NCBI GenBank assembly: GCA_003344405.1
Contig: NOWV01000100.1
Span: 208,750 to 272,749 of the forward strand
Length of the DNA stretch: 64,000 nt
Direction: 5' to 3'
From: Trichoplax sp. H2
Taxonomy: Eukaryota > Placozoa > Uniplacotomia > Trichoplacea
This document shows positions 24,070-37,068 of this stretch, one piece after another; position 1 is the first letter of the stretch, and each line of letters begins with the position of its first letter. A model generated the notes under the pieces. It saw only the letters and a program-made list of their open reading frames with translations. It was not told where the DNA came from and made no database searches. A program made the position numbers and the translations under genes.

Positions 24070-26204
24070 TGTGATAATATTACGACTCCAAAGCCTATTA
24101 ATACATCCAAGAAATACTACATTATACATTGCCAATGCAAAAGTTAAACAACATTGAGCCTATCCAGTAGAACAAGTAAGGGATATCAAGTCATCAACAT
24201 GGCGTCTATCCACGCCAACTAGTGACAGTAATAAAATACTGCTACAGCATCACTAAACATCCATCGGGTAAAAATCAGTCAATATCCGTTCATAATGGAT
24301 GATAATACAATTATTTAAGCTTAAAGAATTATCATCAAGATATTTTCTAGGTAGAAAAAATGAAAAATTTTACGGCACATCTAAAATGCTCACCCAGTCC
24401 GACAGCAACAATTCGAGAAGAAGGAAGAGATTGTGGCAGCGAGGTAATTTTGCGACTGCGCAATTTAAATACCATCATGACGCATGCTTCCTTTTTCAAG
24501 GTACTTCGGACGTTCGGACGATCGGCCTCAATAACGCCTTAAAAGGTGCGTTCACACGATGAACTTTTTCCAGGGTAAGGGTACTAGCCGCAAGTTTCAG
24601 ACGGGCGGACTTTCAGACCACGTAAGGCCGAAAATATCGAGACTATTTCAATAGTACCAAACTTCTGTGTCTGTTTTCTTATGCACTATTTTAATTTTAA
24701 TTTAGAAATGATTGATGAAGTTATATAACTGCTTTCAAGCAAAAACTTAGTCCAATAGAATAGAGCTCAATGAAATATTACTTATTCAATTAGAAAAAAT
24801 AAGTCAAACATGGAATCGAGCATCACCATACTGCCGACTAGAAAACGAATACAAGTGTTTGGAACAGACAGACAGGCAATACTGTTCAGTCAGTGTTCAC
24901 TCACTGTTGTGTTTTTTAAGTGGTTGAAGTCTCTCATAGGCAGAAAGAGACGGGACAGACAGCAAACGGTTGTTCACAATAGTCATCATGTGGAGGCTGG
25001 CTCTTTTGTTGGTCATTTCAAGTGTATCGCATGTCTGTAACGATACACTATACTGTCAGCGATTGACATCCAAATTAGCCTGCTAAGTTGATTTTGTGCA
25101 GTATGTTATACTGTATACTTTGATTGGTCCAGCTTGTATTTCCCACGGATGTAAGCAATGTTCTATACAGTACAGTACTGTACCATAGCAATCAAGATGC
25201 CGACCGCCTGTACTCCACTACAGTACTGTGCATTAGCCCTGTCAAGAACATGTCTCTTCATTCTTCAATTCTTTGCTGGAATTCTTCAACTTTCATGTCA
25301 GCAAAAGAATTTAAGGAGTGGAGACGTAATGTGCCGTGTACAGTGTACAGTGTACAAAAGTCTACAGTTTACAGTACTTTACATTGTACTGTCTTAGCAA
25401 GTACAGTACAGTACAGTACTACACCACTGAGAGTGTACTGAATACAGTAGGACGTCAATGGTACAATGTACAGTACTGTACGTACTTACTTGTGACTGAA
25501 GTTGTGAGTTCAAGTACAGTGTACAGTGTACAGTACTGTACCGCATTCTTGATGTACTGTACAGGACAGTACAGTACTGTACTGTACAGGACATTGTACA
25601 ATAGTCTACAGTTTACAGTACTTTACACTGTATTGTATTAACAAGTACAGTACGGCACCACTGAGTGTGTACTGAATAGGACGTCAATGGTACGATGGAC
25701 GTACAGTACTTACTTGCGACTGAAGTGGTGAGTTGTGATTCCAATTTTGCTTTTTCTTTGTTCTGTTTCGTTGGTCACATGACATCTGCTCAACCAACCC
25801 GTAGCCAGGCTTGAACTAGTGCCTGGGGTAGATTTAAATCGCATCTTCATGATCGCTGATTGGCCAACTTAGCCTAAGCGTCAACTTTGAAAATAACCGC
25901 ATCCTTCTACAACATCGACATCATCGCGACGCTTGACACACTGACTGACGTCAGGCTGATTTACCAAACAAGCGTTTCGACTGGAGGACGTGAAGTAGGT
26001 TGAAGCTTGATCGTGTCACCCCACTCGGTTGACCACGTCTGTGTACATCAGTCTCGGCAACTGCTTGACGTTGCCATTGTTATTCTTGACCTGCCAAGTC
26101 AATTTCAGCTTATCCCATACAAATTGCTACAAGCAAGACAGAAACTTCACCAGCGTTGATTTTCTTCATTTTCAGCCTTCACTGAGGGTAAAATTCATTG
26201 AAAA
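24070..26204. other. Divergent intergenic region between RPL35A and cyclin B3
   Basis: Holds both promoters. Frames around 24299, 24360 and 24810 have no recognisable domain. The middle is dominated by the palindromic-word cluster described separately. No gene is called here. Confidence 0.55.
25150..25745. repeat. TACAGTACTGTA-rich block with a 243-bp tandem duplication
   Basis: Dense runs of GTACAGTAC, TACAGTGTACAG and TACTGTAC occur throughout. A larger unit starting TCTACAGTTTACAGTACTTT at 25361 recurs at 25604 with the same following blocks (AGCAAGTACAGTAC / AACAAGTACAGTAC, GTGTACTGAATA, AGGACGTCAATGGTAC, GTGACTGAAG / GCGACTGAAG). The strand symmetry of the words gives long low-complexity frames on both strands (25124-25641), rich in Tyr/Ser/Val/Cys, which are not genes. 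Confidence 0.88.
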
Positions 26205-29200
26205 ATGGCTCAACTGATTGATAAATTGAATTTAATGGTCAATAGTAAAGGCCTTCAGGTAAATCGATCGATCCTAGATTGAAATTTTATGTCGTGGAGT
26301 AGCCGGTAGATGTCAACTCGCTCTTTGTCAGTTTTGCCATTTTTGTGTACACAGTATCAAACCTTCAATGAACAACATGACTGTCATTCTATCCTATCCC
26401 TAAATATCATTTCAGCCTTGAATTTTCAATAGATTCATTCTGTCTAGTCCATTGAAATCATGACTAATCTTGTTATGACAGTTTATAAAAGATAATTATA
26501 TCAAGAGGATTCAAATCTTGCATGACATTGAATCATTTTGCTCTTTCTCTCTCTGACTCTCTCTTTCTCTTGCTGCACTTTTCAAACGTTTTTTTCTCCT
26601 TGTATTTTTTCCTCTTTTCAACCGTACACGCCCCCCTCTCTATGGTCAAGCATCCCAAAGCCAATTTAGTAACGGCTGCCAAGAAAAGAACGATCGAAGA
26701 ATCATCCGATGATTATCCATTAACCAGTAAGAAAAGAGCTGTACTAGAAGATTTAACGAATGTAAGTACATCAAGAATTGAATCCTTTAATCGTCATGTT
26801 TGCAATTTTTATCTCTCTCTTTCTCTTCCATGCATATTGCTAATCAGATCATAGTGTATGGGTAATAACGACAAATGGATAAGAATGGAAAACAAACTTG
26901 AAATTTTCCATCTTACTTTACAGTCGACAACTTGATTCTACATTTCATTCTATTAATTACTCGTGGATTACGTAATGTATCCAGATATCCTCTAGACCGT
27001 AGACGTTTCATGATGTAACATTTTAAGCATTATGTATTGTAACACGATACCATGGCAAAGGAAAGAATCGTAAATTATGTGTACTGTACTTTAAATGATG
27101 GTACCTCCTCCATCAATCTCAACTTTCTTACATGATCAAAATCGAAAAAGGACCAATTTTTGACACGTTTCATGACAGGATCTTTCCCGTAAGATGTTTA
27201 CAATATGTATAACCAACCATATCCAGACACGTAGACTTTGATTTAGGTTCAATTGAACCAAAAAAATGACAAGTTTATTCACAACGAGAATATATAATCA
27301 TTATACTGCGTATAAAATGTTGTTAGTGGATAAATTCATTTAGCAAGAACGATATCGTCAATAGGAACTGGTTTTTCAATTGGTCATAATTTGTAGTAGA
27401 TACTACATGGAATAGATAGAATTAAAGATAGAAATACATTTTTCGTCAAATATAAATTATAAATCAAAAGCTACTTTCAATCCCGAAACAGTTGTATTTT
27501 CAGAATAGAACGTAATATTCAAGAGAACAGTGTCAATGGATATTACAATTATCAGAGTGGTATCGAAATGGTAAACTATGCTCAATAAGGAGAGAAGTAG
27601 TATAATAAATAGAGGATAATAGGTCGATTAAAAATACGTGACGAGTTGATATACTATCGTAATCCTGTCCATGTATACCAACAAGAACTATACTAATTAC
27701 AATCCACTGATGTAAACCGTCACTTGAGTACAGTGTATAATGTGCTACTTTACCTCACCATATTGCAACAATTTATGAAGGCGTTCCGATTGTAAAGTTA
27801 TACTGTGTATGACTAATTTTATCGACTGTATAATCCGTGTCAAACACGAATTCTCCGCAATAATTACTATTGTTGAAGAAATCAGCTTTGTTGACTCTAC
27901 ATAACAAATATTTTTCCTGACATGGTGTCATTACTGTAGAGAGTGTAAGTTTAGCAGTGAGTTACCTAAGAAATAATGGATCAATTTACTTACATGTTAA
28001 TTAAAATAATGGCTCAGTAACATGATTTAAATTGACAACGGGTCATACATGCATAGAATGAAATGCTAGTGCTAGCAATACAACAGATGTTTATTATCTA
28101 CCAAAGAATAATGAAAAGACAACATTTTTGACAGCTTGTGATCGAGGAGTGGGAAAATCCGTATTCGCTTCTTTGCTATTGGCTAATCAAGTATCTCAAA
28201 GTATACATATACCATGAATATTATTGTGAAACTACAGTCCAAACAATAGCTGCTGATGATTCATTACAAACAAAGTTATCATAACTTCAGCCCATTCAAA
28301 CGATTTATGCTTTAAAGTCGTATTCTAATTAATAAATGCCATGTTGAAAACGATATGAATTCAGTTAAAGAAAATTAAAAAGAATTTTCAGCAGACATAG
28401 GCTCTTAAAGTTTAATATCCGCAAAAAGTAATTCTAGATCTACTGGATTACATTGCGTGAAACTACAGTGTAAAAGAATTGACCTATTGAATAGTTGACT
28501 AAGCTACCGTAAATTATAGCTTCATAAATGCAAGTATTAAATTAATGTATTGATTTTCTAGGCTAGCCAAGACACCTTATTAAAATGGCATAATCTAAAG
28601 AAGCAACAAACGAATAAGAACAACGTCGAGCAAGTGCAACAACAAAATGAAGTTAAAGATCATGAGAGTGATTTAGGTCGAATTAAAACTAATATACATG
28701 AATTCCTCAAATGCGATGAAGATGATGTCGTCAATGGTAAAAGGTATTACAAACTTGTATGATATGTGTGTTTTTGAACCTGAAAATTTCAAATTTGAAA
28801 GGATATAAATTTATTCTGAAAGCAGTATATTTACACGATAAATTACATTTGCCTAATATTGCATAAAAATTTTATAACTTATCAGAATACTTTATTTTTT
28901 TAGCAGCTGTAATGAAAATGAAGAATCTAAAATTTCAACAGCACACCTTTCAACGATACTCAGTGAGGTAAAATAACTAATATCTTTACTTACAATGTTA
29001 CGACGCATTAGTTTGAACTACATTTAACTTACATTTCGATTACAGTGTAAACCCTGATCTACTATTACTACATAATAATATGATATATAAGGGTTTCACT
29101 CGTTACCAACATCACTTTGCGAGTACTTTAATTTAATTTCTTAGAAACTAATGTAGCAAGCGTAGTAATACCTGATAGTGAACTGAGCGAATAATTAATT

Positions 29201-30900
29201 ATTGTACAATAGCAATGAAACTTATTTTTGTGCTTCCTGATAACATAAAAGATCTACGTTATCTTCTTTTGGACTCGCATTTAAACATCTTCAAATATTA
29301 TTTTGATCATTATGCCAAACTTTATCATTTTAACAGGAGGTGCAGCGCGTACTGACATTACCCAACGATGTCGCGGACATTGACGAAGCTGATTTAACTG
29401 ACCCTTTCCGTGTTGCTGATTACGCTCCAATAATATTTGAAAACATGAAACAAAGAGAAGTAAATATACACGCTTACACTATCGATTATAAACTTTTAAT
29501 TCGAATGATGTAGCTACATTAGCAATTAATCTACTATTATGACTAGCAAGACTTTTTATTAGATCAGTTTCTATATTAAAACGCTTTAGTAATTATCTAA
29601 TTAATAATTTGTAACAGTTGTTGTACAGAAATGTTTTAATCGATCTATGTAAATTTGTAGGCGCAACTAGTCGTCAATGATTATTTAGAACGTCAAAATG
29701 ATATTACAGAGCAAATGAGAATGATACTTATTGACTGGCTTTGTGAAGTACAACAAAATTTCGAGTTATTTCACGAAACATTATATCTAGCTGTTAAAAT
29801 TGTCGACCGATTTCTATCAGCTCGTGTCGTCTCAAGAGACGCTCTACAGCTTATAGGAGCTACGGCTATGCTGATGTCATCTAAAATTGAAGTAAGCCTA
29901 CTCTACCATATATTTGCTTGTCATTTTCAAATTGTATTACAGTATTATTTCTTCATTTTTTTTGCTGAAGATTGATTACTTATAAACTCTAAATAATTAT
30001 AGGAAAGATATCCGCCATTAGTGGATGATTTTGTATATATTTGCGATGACGCCTATAGTCGACAGGCTGTTTTGGACATGGAAAGAGATATTTGCTACGC
30101 TTTAGATTTTGATTTAAATATTCCTATACCTTATAGATTTTTAAGAAGATACGGAAAGGTTAGAAATTTCTATATAGTGAAAGCACTGTACTTTCTTGTG
30201 TCATTGTAATAGCGCTATTACTCATACATCATCCTCATCAGTATATCAAAGTTTGCACCAGATCTAAGAATTTGATCACCATCTGTCAATAGGTAGCATC
30301 CCTCAGCATGGAAAATTTAACGTTAGCTCGATATATATTAGAGCTAACTTTACAAGAATATCAATTTGTAACTTTTAAACCATCTATGTTGGCAGCTGGA
30401 TGCCTATGTCTCGCTTTGAAAATGAAAAATTGCGGTGAATGGGTATGTATTTGCCAACATGAACTAAAATACCTTTACAATACTTAATAATTCTGGAAGT
30501 GGAATATTATGTTTAGCGTCATATACAGCATATCTAGCATATGATAGAATGATATCATGCAATTATGGAAGTAGTTGGAATATTTTGGTATAGTATTAAT
30601 TTTTTATCTTATCAGACTCAAACTCTAGTTCATTATTCTGGATATGAAGAATCTGAACTAAATGAATTAGTACAGAAATTAAACGCTATGATAGCTAAAC
30701 CGGCACCAGAAAATTGCAAAGTTGTAAAGACAAAATATTCTCACACGTAAGGAAATAGATAGCGTTTAAATACATATTTCAAGTAGAAATAAATACTAAA
30801 TATCATCAGTTGTAATTAATTTTTTCGTTTATTAATTGCTTTTAGGGTCTTTTATCAAGTTGCTAATATAGCACCCTTACAACTTGAAACGGATGTATGA
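26205..30900 (+). CDS. CCNB3: Cyclin B3, ten coding exons
   Basis: Coding exons by GT/AG and phase: 26205-26258, 26651-26761, 28562-28743, 28907-28967, 29337-29459, 29661-29891, 30003-30158, 30293-30442, 30616-30746 and 30846-30900, 417 residues in all. Residues 47-55 (RAVLEDLTN) fit the destruction box RxxLxxxxN in the cyclin B3 form, flanked by basic KKR stretches. The cyclin box opens MRMILIDWLCEVQQNFE (human ILVDWLVEVQMTFE) and continues with LYLAVKIVDRFL, VDDFVYICDDAYSR (human VDDFVYICDDNYQR), NIPIPYRFLRRYGK, LTLQEYQF, LVHYSGYEESEL and KYSHTVFYQVANI (human KYSHPVFFEVAKI). These read as cyclin B3 rather than A, B1 or B2. It should activate a mitotic/meiotic CDK and be destroyed by the APC/C. 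The first exon rests on an ATG with a GTAAAT donor and a strong pyrimidine tract before 26651; an alternative start is the ATG at 26642. Confidence 0.95.
26762..28561 (+). other. Large cyclin B3 intron (1.8 kb)
   Basis: Lies between the D-box exon (donor AAT|GTAAGT) and the 28562 exon. It is by far the longest intron of the gene. I see no embedded gene or repeat array. Confidence 0.7.
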
Positions 30901-33900
30901 AAATATCGACAAATTATGTCTTCTATTCTTTGATTCTATCCTGATTATAGAATAGACGTCATAAGTTCTTATAGTGTGTTTATCGTCTGACTGATATCAG
31001 CTCTTTTAATTTATGCCATTAAAGGGCGATGTCTTGATTGTCATATGCCCTAAATGATATTGATACTTTCTATCTGGTTCATTTGTTTTACACAATTGAG
31101 CCTACTCAACGCGTGGAGAAGTCTCCATGTTTCAAATTATACATTATGTTATAGAAACACATCACTTTATTATTTTGCATCTATTACATATGATTCTCAT
31201 ATACTACTATCACAATTATATAAACAATTTTCTTTACGCACCAACGTTCTACTACCTTTCACCATAAGAAGATAATGTACAATTTATTGACACGTTCACC
31301 AAATAATTTTGCAATCTATATATTTCTTTCCATTGATTGAGCTACTGAAATACTACAGCTTTGCTTTTCTGAAGTACATATATATTAGCAAATACCTACT
31401 GCTATGTTTTGATTGGTTTTATAGATCATTTTCTGAATATTTTATTCGATTGTAAAGCATATTATTCTTTCTAAATAGCATTAATGCAAATCTATGCCAG
31501 GGAATAGATATAGTAAATCTTTTAGATATCCCTATACTTAGAATACGCATTTAAATATTTAAACAGTGTTAAGGTCACGTTATGTTATGACTTTTTCAAT
31601 AATATCATGGCCTAATACTAGAACAGCTCTTTGCCCTAGCTCTGTGTATACAACCATCGTACATGTACATAGCGATACGTTAGCGCAAATTCCTAGTACC
31701 GCTCTAATCTGAAATGTTATCTTCACTATATAATACACATTTTCTACAGTCCTCAAGTTGCAGCTCAATTTTGGATGTGCTGTGAAATGCATCATCAATT
31801 TTTTTGGAGCACTTAATAAAATGATTGATGGTAAAATAAAATTTAGTGTATAAATCGTGTAAAAGTAATGCATAATGATTTATATGTGAATGAAATGAAG
31901 CTTAATTAATGAGATTAACGTTACTTGAGTTAACAATCCTATTTAATTACGCTGTTATTTTATTAATGTCATTTGAGCATAATAATTATTGATGCAGCAA
32001 TATTAAAATGCTGCTAACCGAGGAATAATCGCAGCTCTACACGAATTGATTCTAAACGTTGAAATTCTGTATTCACGTAACGAGGCGTAGAACATCACCT
32101 TATTATCATGATTAGAGGAATGTACCTTTCAATGTAAATATCAGGTGAAGATTAACTCTCTCAATGACAACCCATCAATAAATATGATAAAAGACCAGTT
32201 GATTATTATTTTGTTAAACATAGTTTACTACTACAGGGCGAATTGAAGATCTCCACAGCCTATCATTGTTAAAGTTGAATTAAATTTACTTCCTCTTGTT
32301 GCTATTAAAACTAGTGTACTGATTTCTAGCTTCTAAGTGTCCCAAATCAACTAGACGTTTATGATACGGTGAATATTAATTAGAGTAATATTATCATGCT
32401 AGAGCATTTATTAGATATGTTTTTGCGCATCGAATAGATTGATACGTGGATACATTTGAGCCTGTCAATTTTTTAGCAACTCGATTTCATATCATGTATC
32501 AGGTAATGCTTTAAATTAACTCTTCATCGAATAATCTCAACAGGAAGGAACGAACACTCTCAATTTTCGAAGAGGCGTTGGCAGTTGTATACTCGACAAT
32601 AAGTGCTAATAAATCTAATACACAACATGCATATGTAAGTTGAGACAACGTGCTAAGTTATAGCAACCTCTTGTCGTAATTTTCACAATTTTAAGCCTAA
32701 CACGGAGTTTATGGCATAAAGATCCTTTCCTTCTAAATATATTCATACTCCACGGTAACATTCTCCAGAAAACATTATTCGGTGTTATTATTTTCAGTTT
32801 CGTTCCACATCCAGCACAACTGTATGGACTTTATGATGAAGAAAACATTCGAATTATTGCTATGTCTATATTCCTTTATACCAAGAAAATAACTTTGACA
32901 ATCCAGAGTCAACAATTTTCTTCGAAATCAATAGATTGTTATTTTAACTCATGCTATTGATTGATAATATTTGTAGCTTGGATAATTTCAAATTTTCAAT
33001 ACTAATCTTGACATTTGAGTACTTGTAATTAATCGGCCGACGAATAACTAATTCAACATGAAGTTATTATTGATCTAATCGATCAAGATAAGCAAACAAC
33101 AACCAGAGAATAAACAAAACAATCCATCATCAACTAATGACGAACGGTAGTTAAAAATCCGCCATAGAATCCCACATTAATTTAGATTGCTCTATTATAA
33201 CTCATCTTGAGAATAATAAAAAATTCTAAAGTTAAAAATGAATAATCTAATTTACTTCCTTACTCGCTAATCGTGGTGATAAAAGTAGAAAGGGTCTTCA
33301 TGTGGATACTGACTCTTTGAATATAAAAAATATCTGAAAATCCCTTCATTCCATTTGGGTTGTATTTATTCAGAGGTTAGAGCCATATCCTTACTGAAGG
33401 TTAATAACAATCATCAGTCGAAAATATTTACCCTATCAAAGCAACAATTTCAACGTAGTTTATAGAGATGGCAGGAAAACAAGTTGATTATTCTTATATT
33501 TGGCAGAAACAGTGATGACTATAATTAGAGCGTAACAAAACTGGATGACGAAAGTTTCTGTAATATGAGCACAGTCGGTAGTAAATCTATTCGATGAACG
33601 GCTAGAAATTGTCAACAGATAAGCTATCTTGCCCTATCTGGATACCAACTTTAGATACAATTCTACCATCAACTTACTCACAAACAATAACAGTTGCTAC
33701 ACTATAAATTGGGTTCCTTTTCCATGAAAATTTATTCCATTGCTACGATTACACGAAAACGTGAAGTTCCAAGCTATACTACGAAGGAAATTTAATTGCT
33801 TTACGACATATCTATTCTAGAAGGAAAGGTAACGGATAGAAGTCCTCTGAATTTAAAGATTATGATAAAGACTCACTTTCTTATTTTATCCGTACGTTGA

Positions 33901-33905
33901 TTTAG
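30901..33905. other. Intergenic, no gene seen
   Basis: 3 kb of AT-rich DNA between cyclin B3 and the insulin-like gene. Short frames at 31054-31275 (+) and 31580-31873 (-) contain hydrophobic stretches but no recognisable domain or splice structure. Confidence 0.55.
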
Positions 33906-34782
33906 ATGAAAGCGTTTACTCTTTTTGCCGTATCTTTGACCGTATTTCTTCTGGTAAATATTACTACCACATCAGCATGCATTGGTGGAATTCCCAAGGA
34001 GCAATTATGTGTTCCAGCAGCTTTCGATTGGCTTATCGATAATTGTCCAACTAGAAGTGTTCGATGTAAGTTTTTCATCCTACATCTTATCCTTTGAAAG
34101 ATAGAAGTAATTTAAAAGCTTTAAATCGCTGACTACTGAAGACCGTTAGACAATTAGATAAATCTTCAGGAAATAGCAATATGTGCACTGTAATGTAAAC
34201 AGATCTTTTAAAGCTTCGTATTCATTATTACGAATCATAATTAAATCGAGCTATTTGAAGTATAAATACTTGTAATTTATAATTTTTCATCATATTATTA
34301 ATTACTCTAAGTTTTAAATATCAGTTGTTTAGAAATAGACATGCATAAGAGTAAGGATTTGAAACCTAATACTACTAGCCGCAATATTTGTAAAGTAGTT
34401 TGCCAGAATAGGACTGTTTCATTTAATAAAATAACTTCAAATTCTCTTCTTGATTACTAAAATTATACAATTCTAACCCAAAACTTAGTCGTAAGTCGAA
34501 GTTGCAATATTTGTGAAGTAGTTAGATAGAATAGAAGTTTCTTTTCAAATTCTCCTTTTGACTACTGAAATGATACAATTCTTACTAAGCGCTAGTTGAT
34601 AAAGTCGAAATGACGCCAAAGAATAATGATCAAACAATTCAAGAAGTTTTTCATCTTTTCAATTAGGGGATCGTTTCCATCATTATCATGCTGCTCGACA
34701 TTCGGTATATCTGCGCAATTTGCATAATGAATGCTGCACTCCCGAAGGATGTTGTCCTGAATACGCAATGCAATATTGTTGA
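33906..34782 (+). CDS. Insulin-superfamily peptide precursor, two exons
   Basis: Exons 33906-34065 (ending CGAT|GTAAGT) and 34667-34782 (after AATTAG) join in phase to give 91 residues. Residues 1-24 form a signal peptide (hydrophobic LFAVSLTVFLLV). The B-chain region has LCVPAAFDWLIDNC, i.e. Cys35-x11-Cys47, the exact insulin B-chain spacing. The C-terminal region has ECCTPEGCCPEYAMQYC (75-91), resembling the A chain CC-x3-C-x8-C but with one more residue after the pair (CC-x4-C-x8-C) and an added Cys83. With Cys25 this makes eight cysteines, enough for four disulfides. The connecting stretch is only about 28 residues and has single Arg sites (50, 53, 56, 64, 70) rather than clear dibasic ones. 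Exons split between B and C regions, as in insulin genes. It should be secreted and act on an insulin-type receptor or a relaxin-type GPCR; which is unknown. Confidence 0.88.
34370..34600. repeat. Two-copy ~128-bp duplication in the insulin-like gene intron
   Basis: GCAATATTTGTAAAGTAGTT..GAATAG.. followed by CAAATTCTC.TCTTGA.TACT.AAAT.ATACAATTCT occurs at about 34380 and again at about 34503, diverged. The intron is 34066-34666. Confidence 0.75.
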
Positions 34783-37068
34783 AGGATTTCTATAATCGCC
34801 ATCGTATAGATTTAATAATTTAATAAGTAATTATGACAACAATTAAGATGATTTAAATTAGATGCTAACCAACACCAATAGAAGAATGGTTTAGCAACTG
34901 GATCATTTTTGGTTTGCTTACAAAATGGATCGATCATAAATTAACTCTGTAGTACAGTAAATATAGACGAATTAGAATTGGCTATCTATCATATTTCAAT
35001 TATTAGACATTTTGGTGAGGATAAATAAATGCAGTTTAACAGCTGACCTGAAATTATTATTGCTTTGATATTTGGTGCTTGTCTAACCGATGTGCAGCAG
35101 AAGAGTTTTAGATTGCCGTTCAATTTTTGTCATTAATATACAAAGTAACAGTATGTGAATTATAAGTGTACTCGTAGTATTATACTTACTGATCTGAATA
35201 CGATTTTGTGGCGTAGTGCCTATACCGATCAATTTTTAGAGGTGATAGTTTTCAAAGCATGAAATGAAACACAGAACGCTAATATCGTCTTAGTAGAAAA
35301 GCAGTATTTAGTTTAAGCGCTATTTTATACTACCTATTCCATTTCCATTTCTGTTTCCACATTTGAGTATATCTAATAGGCTGATATTTATAACTTTTAA
35401 TCAATGGAAATCAAACCCATGCATTGGCATTTCCATAATTAAAATAGTCTTATTCAATGTGATTGATAGCTTACGCGGTAGAAAGGTACAATAGAAGTAT
35501 TATCAGTTAAGTTAAAGAACGCATGGTGAAAAGTCCCCATTGAAGATATTAACAGATTGAGTATCAAACAGTTTTAATCTAAAGGCGATTTCTTTTCATA
35601 ATTCTTTCTGTCAACAGTCTCTGTAATGGTAATTCAGACATTTCCTATAAAAATTAATATCAAGAATTTCTCGTCGAGAAACGATAATATTAAAAATTGC
35701 ACAAATGAAATGCTCTAAAAGCTAGTAAAAATTGCAGATTCAACACTCCAAAAGTATATGAACTATAATTATCTCATTGGTTAGATTATATTATATAAAC
35801 ATGTCAGCATTATGCAGTAATTGATTTAATATAATTAATTAATAATGATATGGTATATGACTTTGAAGTCGCAATATCAACTAGCTTTTAGGGTATTTTA
35901 GATGTACAAGTACTAACACTGTATTTCTTCGATTAGAAATGGTTAATGTCCATTTCTTGGATAATACTGTACTAAAGTACTATTCTTCTAGCTGAATGCA
36001 AAGTTCTAGATCTGACAATGCTATCAGATACAGTCCTTTCGCCTTTATCTGAAGTGCGATTTATGTTTTTATTGTTCGATAGATTGGATTACGTATAAAA
36101 TCGATTATATCAAAGATAATATATTACATGATTGCCAAGAGCTCAAATTACAATGCCGATGAACGTAAGAGTATTTTATTGGCAGAACTGTTAGTATTGC
36201 AGCTTGTCGATTGCAAATTATTACATCTCAACTTATTAGAAAGCCTTGAGGTTGCATCTTGCAAGCTCGATGCAGATTCTGTACCATTATAGAGTTAAAC
36301 TAGAGTAACAACATTGACTATTTTAGAATACTTTGTCAGCAGAATCGCTATTACTCGCATTGCCATTTCTCTACTAGAAAAGGCTGATGCCAATTTATTC
36401 GAAAAAAATGAGTAGATCTACAAGCCAAAAGTAGGCTCCATATCAAGCACTGCTAGCTGATACCATACTTTAGCCTTATCTAATGCTTGATTCTTACTAT
36501 TGTTCAATATGTTAGATTACATTATAAGCTCATTAGCATGATCATGTGGTCATCGATTGTACTGCTATTAACAGTCTAGTAGAGGACTGTATAAGCTTCG
36601 AATCATAATACTATATAGTGCTGCAGTACTATGACCTTGCTCATAGCATTCTTATGATAATGATCTGCATACTCCGATCATCTTGAATTAATATAGGTGG
36701 ATAGTTGGAATTCTCGACATCCATGCTCGTCTTTTAACACCTCAATTAAGAGCTATCCGCCCTGCTGGTTAGTGTAATCATCACACTAATTTAATGTGAC
36801 CAACCTCCAACAGAACTCAAGGCCAATGCTATCGTAGTTTACTATCATTCTTAACGGCTTAATTGACTATTTCGTATGATCAAAGAGCAAAGAAATAGGT
36901 GCCATTTTTATTGCAACCCAATTCTTAATTAGACAAGGATTGGTTAAAACTCTCTATTAGATTGGCGATTCCATAGCATTTAAGCCTTTCCTGATTCTTA
37001 AACAGAGTCATCTCGATAATTTGACCTAGTTCTATATTATTCACGAATTATTCATTCTCCATTATAAT
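34783..37068. other. Intergenic, no gene seen
   Basis: AT-rich spacer between the insulin-like gene and the GRL gene, same strand. It should contain the GRL promoter. No frame of note, no array. Confidence 0.55.

Noticed and set aside
25124-25641. Overlapping frames on both strands, rich in Tyr, Ser, Val and Cys
   Set aside because: Composition follows directly from the repeated TACAGT/ACTGTA words, and all frames look alike on both strands.
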